NCBI GenBank assembly: GCA_019009955.1
Contig: CM032229.1
Location: 2,369,001 to 2,433,000, forward strand
Source of the DNA: Riptortus pedestris
Lineage: Eukaryota > Arthropoda > Insecta > Hemiptera > Alydidae
DNA: 64,000 nucleotides
Reading direction: 5' to 3'
A program made the position numbers and the translations under genes. Positions 11,646 to 24,200 of this stretch are shown in pieces. Under the pieces are notes generated by a model. It was not told the DNA's origin and ran no database searches. It saw nothing but the letters and a program-made list of their open reading frames with translations. Within the stretch, counting starts at the first letter, position 1. Every line of letters begins with the position of its first letter.

Positions 11646-11820
11646 TATAAATGTGATGAGTAGAACTCGGGGTTTACTGAAGACAAAAATACAAATATCT
11701 CTCTTAATATTGCTTTATATGTAAAAAGAAATAAAGAGCAACATTTGTAGCAACAGAGATATTTTGAATTTGAACCACTCCTCTAAACCCCTCCTTTCGG
11801 GATTTAACTTAAAATGGAAT
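11646..11820 (-). mobile_element. HINE internal fragment (minus strand)
   Basis: It matches, on the minus strand, the HINE block containing the nearby CAAATATCTC and GATATTTTGAATTTG motifs, but has no ends. It abuts the CTAG end of the next Helitron. Confidence 0.55.
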
Positions 11821-11835
11821 CAAACTTATACAATA

Positions 11836-12619
11836 CTAGCTCAGATACCCGTCTTCGCCCGGGAATTCATTTGAGGCTGGATGGTGATGGTATTTTTTTG
11901 ACAAGGCTTTACTTTGCACAATATTTTGACATTTACCCGTCCCAGTGTTTAGGGCTAATACCCGTCGTTTCTGTGGATTTTTAATAATAAAATTTGTAAT
12001 TTCAGGCCTCTCTTATAACCCCCACTCCTGCCCGTCCCTAGAAATGTTAGTATGGCTTATTATAAGGATGGCGTTAGTGCTAATACACATACCGTGTGTT
12101 TTATTTAGTTCGGTTAAGTCTTTTGTGCCAACGCCTTTAACGCCTTTATACTTAGCTATAGGGCGATATTGCATATTACAAAATTTCTCTAAATAACAAA
12201 ATAAACAAATTTTGTTATGTACATATTTGCCGAAACCCCGATAGGAAACGAAATATCACTATTTTTAATTTCAGACCTCCCTTATAACCCCCACTCCTGC
12301 CAGTCCCTAGAAATGTTAGTATAGATTATTATAAGGAAGGCGCTAGTGCTAACTCACATACTGAGTTTGGTTTAGTTCGGTTGAGTTTAATGGGCCAAAT
12401 AAAATTGTTGACTTCCGCAATAGTTTTTAACGTATAACTCATTTATTCTTAGGTACTTACTTCAAATAACAAAATAAACAACTTATGCGTGAAAAGGTAA
12501 CAAACTAACAAACAAACAGACACGAAAGAAACAAAATGCAGTTATGGTGTCTATGACATGTGAAACGAAAAGTTATCGTGAAATTTCGTAAAAAAAATCA
12601 ATGTACAGACAGAGGTTAC

Positions 12620-12671
<52 letters not shown>
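11836..12671 (-). mobile_element. Helitron, internally shortened (minus strand)
   Basis: On the minus strand it runs from a (TA)n tract near 12671 through GTAACCTCTGTCTGTACATT. It ends in the hairpin CCCGGGCGAAGACGGG followed by CTAG at 11836-11839. One or more internal repeats are lost or rearranged (the block near 12000 is fused to the tail). Confidence 0.8.
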
Positions 12672-12673
<2 letters not shown>

Positions 12674-13130
12674 CCCCTTAACTGAATATGAAACAGTTAT
12701 TGTTTTATTTAGGCTTCAATAAACCCTCATTTTTACTCATTGGATTTTAATTTGAGTCACTGAGCATCTCATGTCTTGCTAGCATTTCAATTATGACTGC
12801 ATAAGTGTCTTACTGCCGGACAAATGGAGTTAAGCAGTGTGTCATTCCAGCACTTGGCAAAAGCGCTTAGCAAACGGAGGTTCTTCGTAGCTCTTTTTAT
12901 CTTGACGTTTCGGACTATGATGAAACAGTTAGTTAACGCATTTGCCAAGGTCGACGTTGAATCGTTCTATTCGTGGTGTTTCTTTGGTTTGCAGGAGACA
13001 AAAATAGCAGAAAAACCTCACTATCCAAGAGGTACCAGGAACATCAACTTTGGCGCAGACTAATAAATGCAAAATGAAACTTTTTCTGTAATCGTTGAAT
13101 AATGGAAACATTACTAAACTGAAATGAGTG
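12672..13130. other. Unassigned sequence
   Basis: No supported gene. Two overlapping short open frames on opposite strands (about 12830-13110) show no recognisable domain. Confidence 0.4.
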
Positions 13131-13205
13131 AAGAAAGTGAAACATTTTGCAATAGAGTGAAGAAAGTAATCACTTTCTTCACAAGTGAAGAAAGTGAATT
13201 GCTTC
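13131..13205. repeat. GTGAAGAAAGT direct and inverted repeats (short hairpin)
   Basis: The 11-mer GTGAAGAAAGT and its complement ACTTTCTTCAC are separated by four bases near 13155-13182, and further direct copies lie on both sides. Confidence 0.7.
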
Positions 13206-13584
13206 CCTAATTAGTAATAAGTATAAATTAAAAAATGATTTGAAGTTGGAAATTAAATGCTTTTAAATGTTTCTTAACATTGTAAGAATTTATTTTAACA
13301 AAATAAATTGAAATGTGAATGAATTATTGGTGGAAATAATCAATATATTTTAAAATTTAATTATAATAATAATTACCTTCCTTGTTTATAACCTGCACTT
13401 GTTTATAACTGTACTACTTCACAATCATCACTAGTTGTTTTATAACTATGCTTATAACCTTTCACAACCATGCTTATAACCTACGGACAACATACCATAA
13501 TCTTCACAACATCCTAATTTTGTTCATATTCTGGTTAGATCTGATCATGTATTACACGATCACAGAAAAAAATTTAATATTAAA

Positions 13585-13700
13585 CTCGTGACGAAAGTAG
13601 GATTTACAACTCTCGTGAAATTACCACACTCGCTTCGCTCGTGTGCGTAAACGTTTCACTCGAGTTGTAAAATGATCTACTTTCGTCACTTGTATAATAA
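13585..13700. mobile_element. Foldback/MITE-like imperfect palindrome
   Basis: A left arm beginning ACTCGTGACGAAAGTAGGAT pairs imperfectly with a right arm ending ATCTACTTTCGTCACTTG. The centre CTCGCTTCGCTCG forms a nested hairpin. There is no coding capacity. Confidence 0.7.
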
Positions 13701-13969
13701 ATAACTATTTTATGGGCATTTTTGATCTATATATTTGGTGTTGGTTTTCTAGAAGAATAATTCGAACTACAAGTTAACTGTGAAACGTAAGGACAACTTC
13801 AAAAGGCCCCGATGTAACATAAACATATTCGTCGACTTTCTATCTTCGTAGCTTGATAATTTTCCAGAAATGTTTATGTCAGAGAGATACCAAATTGAGC
13901 ATTTCATCAAGATATTTAAAGAAATGTCGAAGATACCCAGATAAACATATTTGTTCGGGTGAATCGCCT

Positions 13970-14518
13970 TTTAGCAGGGAAATCAGCTATTGAGGTTGTA
14001 CTCATGACGGAATTTTAGAAATTTTTCTTCAAATGTCCATCGATCCTACCTAGTAGATGACGAAAATGAGGTCCGTTCAAAACTGTGTATATATATATAT
14101 ACATATATTTGTCTGTTACCGCTCTAGCGGTCGCAATTTTTGTTTGATCGTTACCAAACTCGATATTTAGTCGTTTTATGTAAAAAGAAAGATAAAGTTC
14201 GTTAACGGCTGAAATCGGACGAGTGGGAGGGGGGGGGGGTTTAGAGGGGAGGATTTTTGAAAATTCGAAATATCTCCGTTACTATATGTCGGATCGAAAA
14301 TTATACAGAATCAATCTTATTGAAAATTAAATATACTATAAATATTGTTATATACATTTATTCCCTATCTTGAATATTAACCAAGATATTTGCATTTTTA
14401 TTAAATCTGGGCGGCTACCGGACGGGTGACTTTCCCGCCAAAAGCTAGTTCTGTCGTTTCCTTAACGTAAGTTAAGGTAAAGTTTTCGCAGCCCGTGCGT
14501 GACGGACTTTTTAAGTTC
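13970..14518 (+). mobile_element. HINE copy, 3' sub-terminal repeat lost
   Basis: It starts TTTTAGCAGGGAAATCAGCT, has a short (TA)n core near 14082, and ends in CGCAGCCCGTGCGTGACGGA plus a T run. The 5' palindrome has lost a few bases. Confidence 0.75.
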
Positions 14519-14737
14519 ATAATATTAAGAAAATCACTTTATTAAAGAATTAAGTATGACTGCTGACCGATGGTGAGTTGCCGACTACACAGCTAAATTA
14601 TCATACGAAATTAAAAATAAAAAGTAATTTAAAACTATGTATAAATATGATGGTTGATTATTGCTAACGAATCCAAGATAATGGATTGAGTTAGGGGCAG
14701 CTAGTCTTAATCTTCAATCCCAATAACTCCATACAAA

Positions 14738-15541
14738 AAAAGTCCGTCACGCAGGGGCTGCGTAAACTAAGCAGATTTCCCACGTGAAGTTTTACAATAG
14801 AGAAATCTGCATACTGGTAACATAATACCACCGTGATTAGATTATGAGAAATCTTTCAATTAATTAAAATAAATTCCCAACTGAAACGGCTTCTGAATTG
14901 TAAGAATAATTTATATTTTAATAACTCAAATTTTAGTAGTCCAAGAACTAAAGAAGGGGGGCGGCGGATGAAAAGAACGTATATGCATAAATTTCACAAA
15001 GTAACGAAGGTAAGGTAAGGTTAGAAACGATAGGTAAGGTTAGAAGAAGCTTCCACTTGAGCCGAGCAATGACGAAAATGGCCGACCTAATCCGAACTTT
15101 ACCCGACCACAGACTTCATAAAAATGCAAATATCTCAGTTAATATTCAAGATAGAGAATAAATGTATATAACAATATTTATAGTAAGTTTAATTTGCAAT
15201 AAGATTAGTTCTATACAATGTTTCGATCCGATGCATAATAACGGGGATGTTTTGAATTTTCGAAAATCCCAACTTTAAACCCCCCTCCCTCCTGTCCGAT
15301 TTCAGCCATTAACGAACTTGATCTGTCTTTTTACATGAAACGGTTAAATATCGAGTTTCGTAACGATCAAACACAAATTGCGACCGCTTGAGCGTTAACA
15401 GACAAATATATATACATATATATAATTTTGAACGGACCTCATTTTCGTCATCTCCTGGGTGGGATCAATGGAAATTTGAAGAAATTTTTCGAAAATCACG
15501 TCATGAGTACGACCTCAATAGCTGATTTCCCTTAAGGGACA
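14738..15541 (-). mobile_element. HINE copy, near full length (minus strand)
   Basis: On the minus strand it runs from CCCTTAAGGGAAATCAGCTA near 15535 through block A, a short (TA)n core, block B and GGGAAATCTGC. It ends in the ACGCAG/CTGCGT stem-loop followed by GACGGACTTTTTT at 14738. The copy at 13970 lies about 220 bp away in the opposite orientation, with 3' ends facing. Confidence 0.8.
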
Positions 15542-16150
15542 AAAAAAACTCAGTCATTTATGTAATTGTTCCTTATTATCTGAACCATAGACCTTCAACC
15601 TTAAATTTTCTTATCACCAAACTCATTACGGATTTTTTTTTTTTATTGAGTTCTATTGATTTTTCAAAAATAGAATATTTTTGATTTTGTACCTTTGGTA
15701 AAATTGGTCGGCGTCATTTCATTGGTACCTTCTTTAAAACTGGTAGGTTATATAAAAATATATATAATATATTATAGCTTTATTTAAACAATAACTACTA
15801 ACCACATAACAGAATTACATACGAGTATCAACTATGTACATACTACATTAGCACATATAAACTAACTCTAATTACAAATTGATACAACATAAGTATCTAA
15901 TAATTATATTTCACGCATTATATACGAAAATATTAAAACCTTTGAACCCTTTCCTTAAGCCACTACAGAGGCTTTGCCCAAGTAAAGGGTTAATACCTTA
16001 TTTCAATATTACAAATACCCACATACAAATGCAGTTTGGTGTACATGTAATATAATAAAACAGATAGTAAGGGACACATATATTAAGTACAGAATAAATG
16101 ATTTTTGTTATAATTATTATTATTATTTTATGAATTAACGGATATATAGT
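15542..16150. other. Unassigned AT-rich sequence
   Basis: No gene or recognisable repeat family seen. Confidence 0.4.
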
Positions 16151-18420
16151 CTACATACAAGCTATCTTTTGAATAGTGTTCATTATTCCAAAATAGCAAT
16201 GGATAATTATTGCATATTATGAAGAAACGTCATTACTCCAAATTATAGAAGTTAACTCATATTCCATATTATGGTGATACTCTGATATTGGGTATTCTTG
16301 TGTTGCAAAGCTATTGCATATTATAAACATATACTATTATACTATATTCTAGAAATTAACCGACCTATCTAATTAATCAGTTCTTCTGATATTCCTCATA
16401 GAAGGGATGCACTAATACTCTATATTCGAGAAATAAACTGATATTACATATTATAGTGTTGCTCTGATATTCCACATTGAAGGGATGCACTAATACTCTA
16501 TACTCGAGAAATAAACGGATATTACATATTATAGTGTTGCTCTGATATTCCACATTGAAGTGATGCACTAATACTCTATACTCGAGAAATAAACTGATAT
16601 TACATATTATAGTGTTGCTCTGATATTCCTCATTGAAGTGATGAACTAATACTCTATACTCGAGAAATAAACTGATATTACATATTATAGTGTTGCTCTG
16701 ATATTCCACATTGAAGTGATGCACTAATACTCTATACTCGAGAAATAAACCGATATTACATATTATAGTGTTGCTCTGATATTCCTCATTGAAGTGATGA
16801 ACTAATACTCTATACTCGAGAAATAAACTGATATTACATATTATAGTGTTGCTCTGATATTCCACATTGAAGTGATGCACTAATACTCTATACTCGAGAA
16901 ATAAACTGATATTACATATTATAGTGCTGCTCTGATATTCCACATTGAAGTCATGCACTAATACTCTATACTTGAGAAATAAACTGATATTACATATTAT
17001 TGTGTTGCTCTGATATTCCTCATTGAAGTGGTGCTCTATTATTAGATATTGCAGTGATTTACGGTTATAGCATATTATAGTGTTCCTCTGGTATTCCATA
17101 TTGAAGCGATGCACTATAATTAGTTATTATAGTGATTTAGAATTACTAGGTGGTATACCGGTGTACCATTCTATTCTAAAGAAATATCGATATTACATAT
17201 TACGTTCATGTACCATTAATGACATTTGAATGGAGATACCATTATAATACGAGTCTTGGTGTGCCATAGTTGAGACCCATGAAGATTGCTTTCAGTCCAT
17301 ATTTAGCCTTGTAACCTTCTCCCCCATAACTTTCGATTTTATAATGGAATGCCCCACTTTTTATGGCGGATTCTTGTATAAAATCAAATTCTAAAACTAG
17401 TTTGTATCAGTAAATGTTTCAATTTGACGCATCGTTTAGCCGTAAAATGCACAATCATTATTTCAGAAACGGCACATTTTATTGAAAAATGCTGTGGCAT
17501 AAAAGTTGTAGTCAACAAAAAAGTCTCAGACTTGTATTACAATAATTGGAAATTTTAAGGGGGGTGGCACGGGAACTTGGGAATATAGGATGAAGATGCA
17601 TCTTCATGTATATTTTAGTGGTGCTCTGATAATGCATTTTCTAGCTCTAGAAACATAACGATATTTATTCTCATGCCATATTCTAGTGCTACTCCTATGT
17701 TGTATATTAAAGTGATACACCACTATTGGATATATAGATACATCTTATTGCATATTATAGTGATGAAACCATTACTCAACGTTCTAGAGCTTCAGCGATA
17801 TTGTATATTATACCGCTATAGTAATAGCGCTGCGCCACTATTCCATGTTCTAGTTCAAGCGATATTTTCTTGCGTTATTGCATATTGTAGTGATACTCCA
17901 ATGTTGTATATGGTAGTGAAAGAACACTATTAGATATAGAGATGCATATTATTGTCTATTATAGTGATGAATCGCTATTCAATTATTTAGGCTTAGGGAT
18001 ATTTTCTTGCGTTATTGCATATTGTAGTGATACTCCAATGTTGTATATGGTAGTGATGCACCATTATTAGATACAGAGATGCAATATGCTAGCATATTAT
18101 AGTGATTAAAACCTATTCCATGTTCTAGTTCTAGAGATATTTTCATGCGAATATGCAATAATATTCTAGTGATACTCCAATGTTGTATATTATATTGATA
18201 TACCATTATTAGATGTAGAGATGCATTTTATCGCATATTGTAGTGGTCGTCCGATATTGCTCGTGATGCACCATCATTATATATTAGAGAGATATCCTTT
18301 ATTGCATATTAAATTGAGATTCCTATGATGTATATTATAGTGCTACACCATTATTAGATATAGGTCTGCATTTCATATTATAGTGATACTATGTTCTATA
18401 CTATAGAGTAGTGTTCCAAC
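16150..18420. repeat. Degenerate minisatellite region with a 78-bp homogeneous core
   Basis: The core at about 16377-17040 has about eight units of 78 bp, each with TGATATTCCACATTGAAGTG and ATACTCTATACTCGAGAAAT. Because 78 is a multiple of three it stays open for 245 codons on the minus strand, but the product is only a 26-residue repeat. The flanks (to 16150, and 17650-18420) carry older, diverged relatives with GCATATTATAGTGATG. A non-repeat block of unknown origin, about 17220-17640, interrupts the array. Confidence 0.85.
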
Positions 18421-18619
18421 TCTATTAGACATTCTACCTTTCAATAACTAATTAAAGTCGGTGTTCAGTAAAAATTCACCGACTTCAGTCACAGATTTTG
18501 AAACATGCATATGAGCTGCACCTGGCAGCAGTTGTAGTAATATTCGATGATACACGAGAGAACCTTTGCCTGACAAGGTAGTGGCTTCTTAGCTAGAGAT
18601 TTGGTTGTTACTGATCACA

Positions 18620-18625
18620 TTTATT
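18620..18625 (-). terminator. Candidate poly(A) signal of the gustatory receptor gene
   Basis: AATAAA on the minus strand lies 19 bases beyond the TAA stop at 18644-18646. This gives a very short 3' UTR, so a more distal signal is possible. Confidence 0.4.
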
Positions 18626-18643
18626 ACTTCAAACCTTGGCGAC

Positions 18644-18715
18644 TTAGAGTTGGCTGGCCGAGGGGGGAGCGTACTGCACGTAGATAACTAAGTATGTAGT
18701 AATTGTAGATATTAC
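18644..18715 (-). CDS. Gustatory receptor, terminal exon 4
   Basis: The acceptor is TTTTTCTGTTGGCAG, then GTAATATCTACAATTACTAC. It encodes 23 residues, VISTITTYLVIYVQYAPPS followed by ASQL, then TAA. The TY...Q signature of insect Gr proteins lies in the last membrane segment. The phase is 0, matching the donor of exon 3. Confidence 0.85.
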   Translation of the reverse strand, partial: VISTITTYLVIYVQYAPPSASQL

Positions 18716-21162
18716 CTGCCAACAGAAAAATACAAGGCTCAAAATAATATTAGACCATATTGTAAGACTAATCAACAGTTGGAAATAATAAACGTTTCAA
18801 ATCTTTAAATTTTATAATATGAATTGACAGGACTACGTAAAGCTACCAAGCAATTTTAGCTAGGCCAAAAAGTCCTTCACGCAGGGGCTGTGTAAACTAA
18901 GCAGATTTACCTCGTGAAGTTTAAAAATAGATAAATATATAATGGTAACGCAATAGTACATTCAATATCAAGTGAATAAATACAAACGATAATAAAAAAC
19001 CTCTAGACAGGAAGCGTCTGAATGTAAACAAACAAGTGTGCCAACTTCTCACCGGGAAGAAAAACAATTACTGATATGTATCAGATTATAACATGTTAAT
19101 TTTACTGAAAACTACTTAGTATATCTAGTATTGTCATTTATAAAGGATCAGAATGATTTTTATCTCAATAAATCAAAATTAAGTAGCCCAAGAACCAAAG
19201 ACGGGGGGGGGGCATCAGAACATATTTGCATTTATCTCGTCCAATGAAGTTCCCCCGAATAAAATGTGAGGTATTTAAGCTTCGAATGGTGTGGTTCATT
19301 ACTAAACAGAGTGTTCTTCATGTAACATGAGTAGAAGTGGGGGTTTGCTGAAGGCTGAAAAATGCAAATATCTCGGTTAATATTCAAGAAAGGGAATAAA
19401 TGTATATAACAATATTTATCGTACCTTTAATTTGCAATAAGATTTGTTCTATAAAATGTTTCGATCCGATGTATAGTAACGGAAATATTTAGAATTTTTG
19501 AAACTTGGTCCATTTTTTCACTCCACATAGACTATTTTCCTGAAAACCTGGGAGCTTAGAGTGAAGAATAGGGGGAGCAGTTTCAGCAGGATGTCGGTGA
19601 CATCAAGAGACGTTAGATGGGATGTCACTATGCTTGCAGGCTACTGTTGGATGCGTAAGTCGGAAATCCAAGATTGAAATCGGAAAAGGACTCGGCAAAG
19701 TATCGAGGAAAAGGAGAAAATATTTCATAAAAAACATGAATAAGTATAATATTGTTACAATGTGTCTCAAAATAATGTTTCATGTGTTGTAAAAAAATAT
19801 TATGTTTGGTAATTTTGAATGAAAGGGTGATTTCTAGAGTGCAATTTTTTGTGTTTGAATTCGCAAAAAAATCCGTATGTGATAGAAACAAATGGACGCC
19901 TCTGAAATCAGCGAAGGAACAGAAAATTGGAACATAGTTTTGAATTATGGCAGATTCATTTTTTAAAAAATATTACTCGCGAGCAGTTAAAAGTGATGTG
20001 TGTTAACTGGAGCTTTAGAGTTTTAACCAATATGTTAAGTTATAACAAATGTCTGGTGCCTTTTGTAATCAAATTCGTTTTATTTTGGGGCACGAGTTAA
20101 CCATTGGAGTTAAGGCATTGGTCTTAATACACTTAGTAAACCTAGTGACCTGAGTTCAGTTCTCAAGTGGGCTTAAATTTATTTATTTAACTCACTAAAT
20201 AAAATCCTTAGTCCCAGCCTGGCGTGGTAAAAGCTGTAGATAACCTTTTCCAATTAGCTGTAGTAACGTAAAGTGGATGTTAATAAATAATATAGCAATT
20301 ATATTATCAAGAAACATTCACATTATCCAAGTCGACACACTACATATTTTGGAAATGGTTTGTGATCGAAAATTGGAACTCATTTTTAGCAATTAGAGTT
20401 TAGGCTTCAAAGTACGTTTGGAGTTCGCACTGTAAGATTGGGATTTTCGAAAGATTTTGTTCAGTCTTTTACGTGGATCTCGGCTACCTGATCTCTTATT
20501 ACCCTCATACAGGTGCCTGTGAAATGCTACCAGATGTGTCGCTCGGGTTCTGGATACAACTCTCCTGAAGTGCATTGGGCTATAACATTATTCCACTTGT
20601 GAAGGAGGAGAATAACCATACAAAATTAAGAGGCTAAAGTCAGAATGTGTTGGTACCTTTTAGCAGATTTTCTTTAAGACTCAATTAACTTTAAATCATT
20701 TAAAATATAGTGAGACATTAAATATTTATCAATACTTACAGTGCAGATAAGGGAGCTCTTGAGTGAGAATAAACCACACACGCTGAATTTGACTTCTGGC
20801 CCTGCTATGAAGTAGAACTCCACCAATTCCTGAAAATATATTCATTTTTATTTCTCGGTTACCATATCTTCTGTAATTTAAAGCCGCAAACCGATTTTTT
20901 TGAACGCTGTATGGCTCAAACCACTCGGTGGATTTTCGAGATTGAGGTATTCGTTTTGTTCCTCACGGTCGCTTTTTGCTTTGAAAAATTGTGGAATTTA
21001 TGGTAACTCGCGCTCCCGGTGAGACAAGTAAACCGAAATTTTTCTTTGTATTTTAGCAGATTTCTAAGCTATTGAGGTTGTACTCATGACGGAATTTTTG
21101 AAATTTTTCTTCAAATGTCCATCGATCCTACCTAGTAGATGACGAAAATGAGGTCCGTTCAA

Positions 21163-21226
<64 letters not shown>

Positions 21227-24200
21227 TATAGTATATAGTGGTCGCAATTTTTGTTTAATCGTTGCCAAACTCGATATTTAGTCGTTTTATGTAAAAAGAA
21301 AGATCAAGTTCGTTAACGGCTGAAATCGGACCAGTGGGAGGGGGGGTTTAGAGGGGGACAATTAGAAATATCTCCTTTACTGTACGTCGGATCGAAAATT
21401 GGTACAGAATCAATATTATTGCAAATTACATTTTCTATAAATATTGTTCTATACATTTATTCTCTATCTTGAATATTAACTGAGATATTTGCATTTTTAT
21501 TAAATCGATGGCTAACGGACGAGTGACTTTCCCGCCAAAAGATCGTTCGGCCGTTTCCTTGATTGTTCGGCACTCATGAAATTTCTCTATTATAAACCTT
21601 CCCGCGGGAAATCTGCTTAGCTTACGCAGCCCCTGCGTGACGGACTTTTTTAAACTCAAGCGAACGGTCTAGTTAACCACAGTAGCGATTTCCCTGCACC
21701 CAGCCGCCCTATAAGGACACTCCAAAATTGATTCTCCTAAGACTCCTTTCTTTCCGTTACTCTCTCTGCTCTGCCGATTGACCTACGATTGCGGCGATTT
21801 CGTCTCCTCCAAATATTAATCCGCTACGAAAGCCCAAAGACCGCCTTGGTCTTAGCAGACGAGAAAAAAATTGACGATCGAAAAATTCCAAAAATATTCG
21901 AAAAAATTGAGGTATTAAGCCCTGACGATTTAGGTAGTGTATCGTTCGACCTAGAAGAATACGCGCGTCGACGATCTGCTTAGAGGTCGAGTCGAAAAAA
22001 AATATTTCTATTCGAATTGGCTGAGTGAGAATTTTTTAAAGGCAGTTTTTGAGGAAAGTGGTTATAATCGCCGATTCGGAAGGCGGCAGTTTGGCCCTGA
22101 ATTTCTCAGCCAAACTGGTTATATTGTCGGACAAACTGACGTGAGCATGCTGTTCCCCGGATGCGAGTTTATTTTTTGAAAAACTGACAAATTTCCGGTA
22201 TCTCCATTCAGGAGCGAGATATACCACTCTTAAAGTCGGCTATTTTTATATCTAAAATTATCCTTTTTGCGAGGGTAATTCCGATCTTCTTTGAGACTCG
22301 GGCGTATAATTTTGCAGGTTGTTATCCAGGTAAGTTCCAAAGAGGGTCGTGTATGGGGTATTTTCGTTTATTCCAAGTATAAATCACCTTATTTTAGTAA
22401 TTTTTGAGATAAAATTATTTGTTGGGGGTAAACGTTTTGGCCTTCATTTTGTAGCCCAGGGAGCCTTGACGTACAGAAAATCCCAAAACCCGTGGGTTTT
22501 AATGACCGAGGGACCTGATAAGCACTTTTGATTTCCATCTACTTTCAAATTGACTTCTGGATTGCGAGGGGCCTAACTCCTCAACGGTAAAAAAAAAACC
22601 CGCCACGCAGCGTCTGCGTAAACTAAGCAGATTTCCTAATTACTGGTATAACACACCACTGATCTCATCTCACCACATGTTTTCTATATCTATGTAAAAA
22701 CCCGATGAGAAAGGTACAGGGGAGCTCTGAAGGTTGGAAAAAAATACGAAGAACTCGTTTAATATTTGTGTTCCGAAACAGTGAATAGAAGAGTAATTGT
22801 AGGCCATCAAAAGTTTACCAAGTTTACCGATAACATTTTAGGATGCCACTCACTACAGCCTAGAAATATTGAATTTGGGATTCTCCCAACCTTTTAAACT
22901 TCCACTGTTCCAGCTCCGAATTCAGCCTATAACAAATGTGATCTTTAGTGTTGACTGAAAATGTTAAATATCGAGTATGGTATGGATAACACAGACATTT
23001 TCGAGTTAGAACGTAAATTCTTATTTGATGGCATCATCACATAACGAATATTCATGTACACTTAAAAGAATAAATTCCGTATACTCAACTTTGGCCTAGA
23101 CTAGCACTGGAGCGAAAGCTACCGTTTGGGCACGCCTAGCTGAAGAGATCCGAAAGATCGAAACGAAGTCATCCCAAACATGTCACTGCACTGAAAGTAA
23201 CATTAGAAACATACCTGTAACAATTAAGTTTCAGTGTTAGAAGTGGGACTTTGGTGGTGATCGTTTTCGTCATACGGTGACTCATCAGCAACGCGAAGTT
23301 TGGCATGTTTCGGGATGCACTTTCAGTGCAGTGACATGTTTGGGATGACTTCGTTTCGATCTTTCGGATCTCTTCAGCTAGGCGTGCCCAAACGAGAGCT
23401 TTCACACCAAATGCTAGTCTAGGCCAAAGTTGAGTAAACGGAATTTATTCTTTTAAGTGTATTTCCAAACACTCTTCGGAAATGGCGTGAGCCAAGTTCA
23501 TTTGACGCAAGTTCTTGACAAAGTCTGTGACAACGTCTTTTGGCAAAAGTCTTGACAAAGTCTTTTGAACAAACATCTTCAATATTCATGAATCTTGCAA
23601 AATAAAGGTCTCTTGAAAACAATGTTTTGTATATAAGCTTAGAATAAAGTAGTTCATGATATAACAGGTTATTGCTAATATGGTATGAGTTGGAGTGGTG
23701 TTTCACTGAAGGCGAAAAACTAAAAAAAAATCAATATCTTGGTTAATATTCATATTAGAGAAAATATGCAATTCTGCAAAGAATGCACCTACCAAAGGAG
23801 TGTGACAGGCCATCAAGAGAAGTTGGGCCATAGCTTTCCGGTTTTTGCAAGTGCTAAGGACTTCTCTCCTCAACATTCAATGCCTGCGCCCATTTGTTGG
23901 AGGTTAATGGAGAGGATAAAAGAAATCTGAAAGACGGTTTGGGCTCAGGATGCTCGTCATCGGAAAATATTTTCGAAAATAGCAGAGATTTGAAAAACGC
24001 TTATAGAACCATTTTATGTTGAGTCTTTTACTTAACTCTATTAACATCATTATTCAGTGGGATGAAAAACGCTACTTACATCCCGTTTGTGAATAATCCA
24101 TCTCTCGTACAATATCTTCCTCAGTTCACCAATCTAAAACACCATTTCAAAATTAATCTTCATGAACTCTAATAATAAATTTAAAAGTTTCCAACTTCAT

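Noticed and set aside
16377..17114. 245-codon minus-strand open frame with a 26-residue repeat
   Set aside because: It is a by-product of a 78-bp tandem array whose unit length is a multiple of three. The flanking diverged units are not open, and there is no splice or start context.
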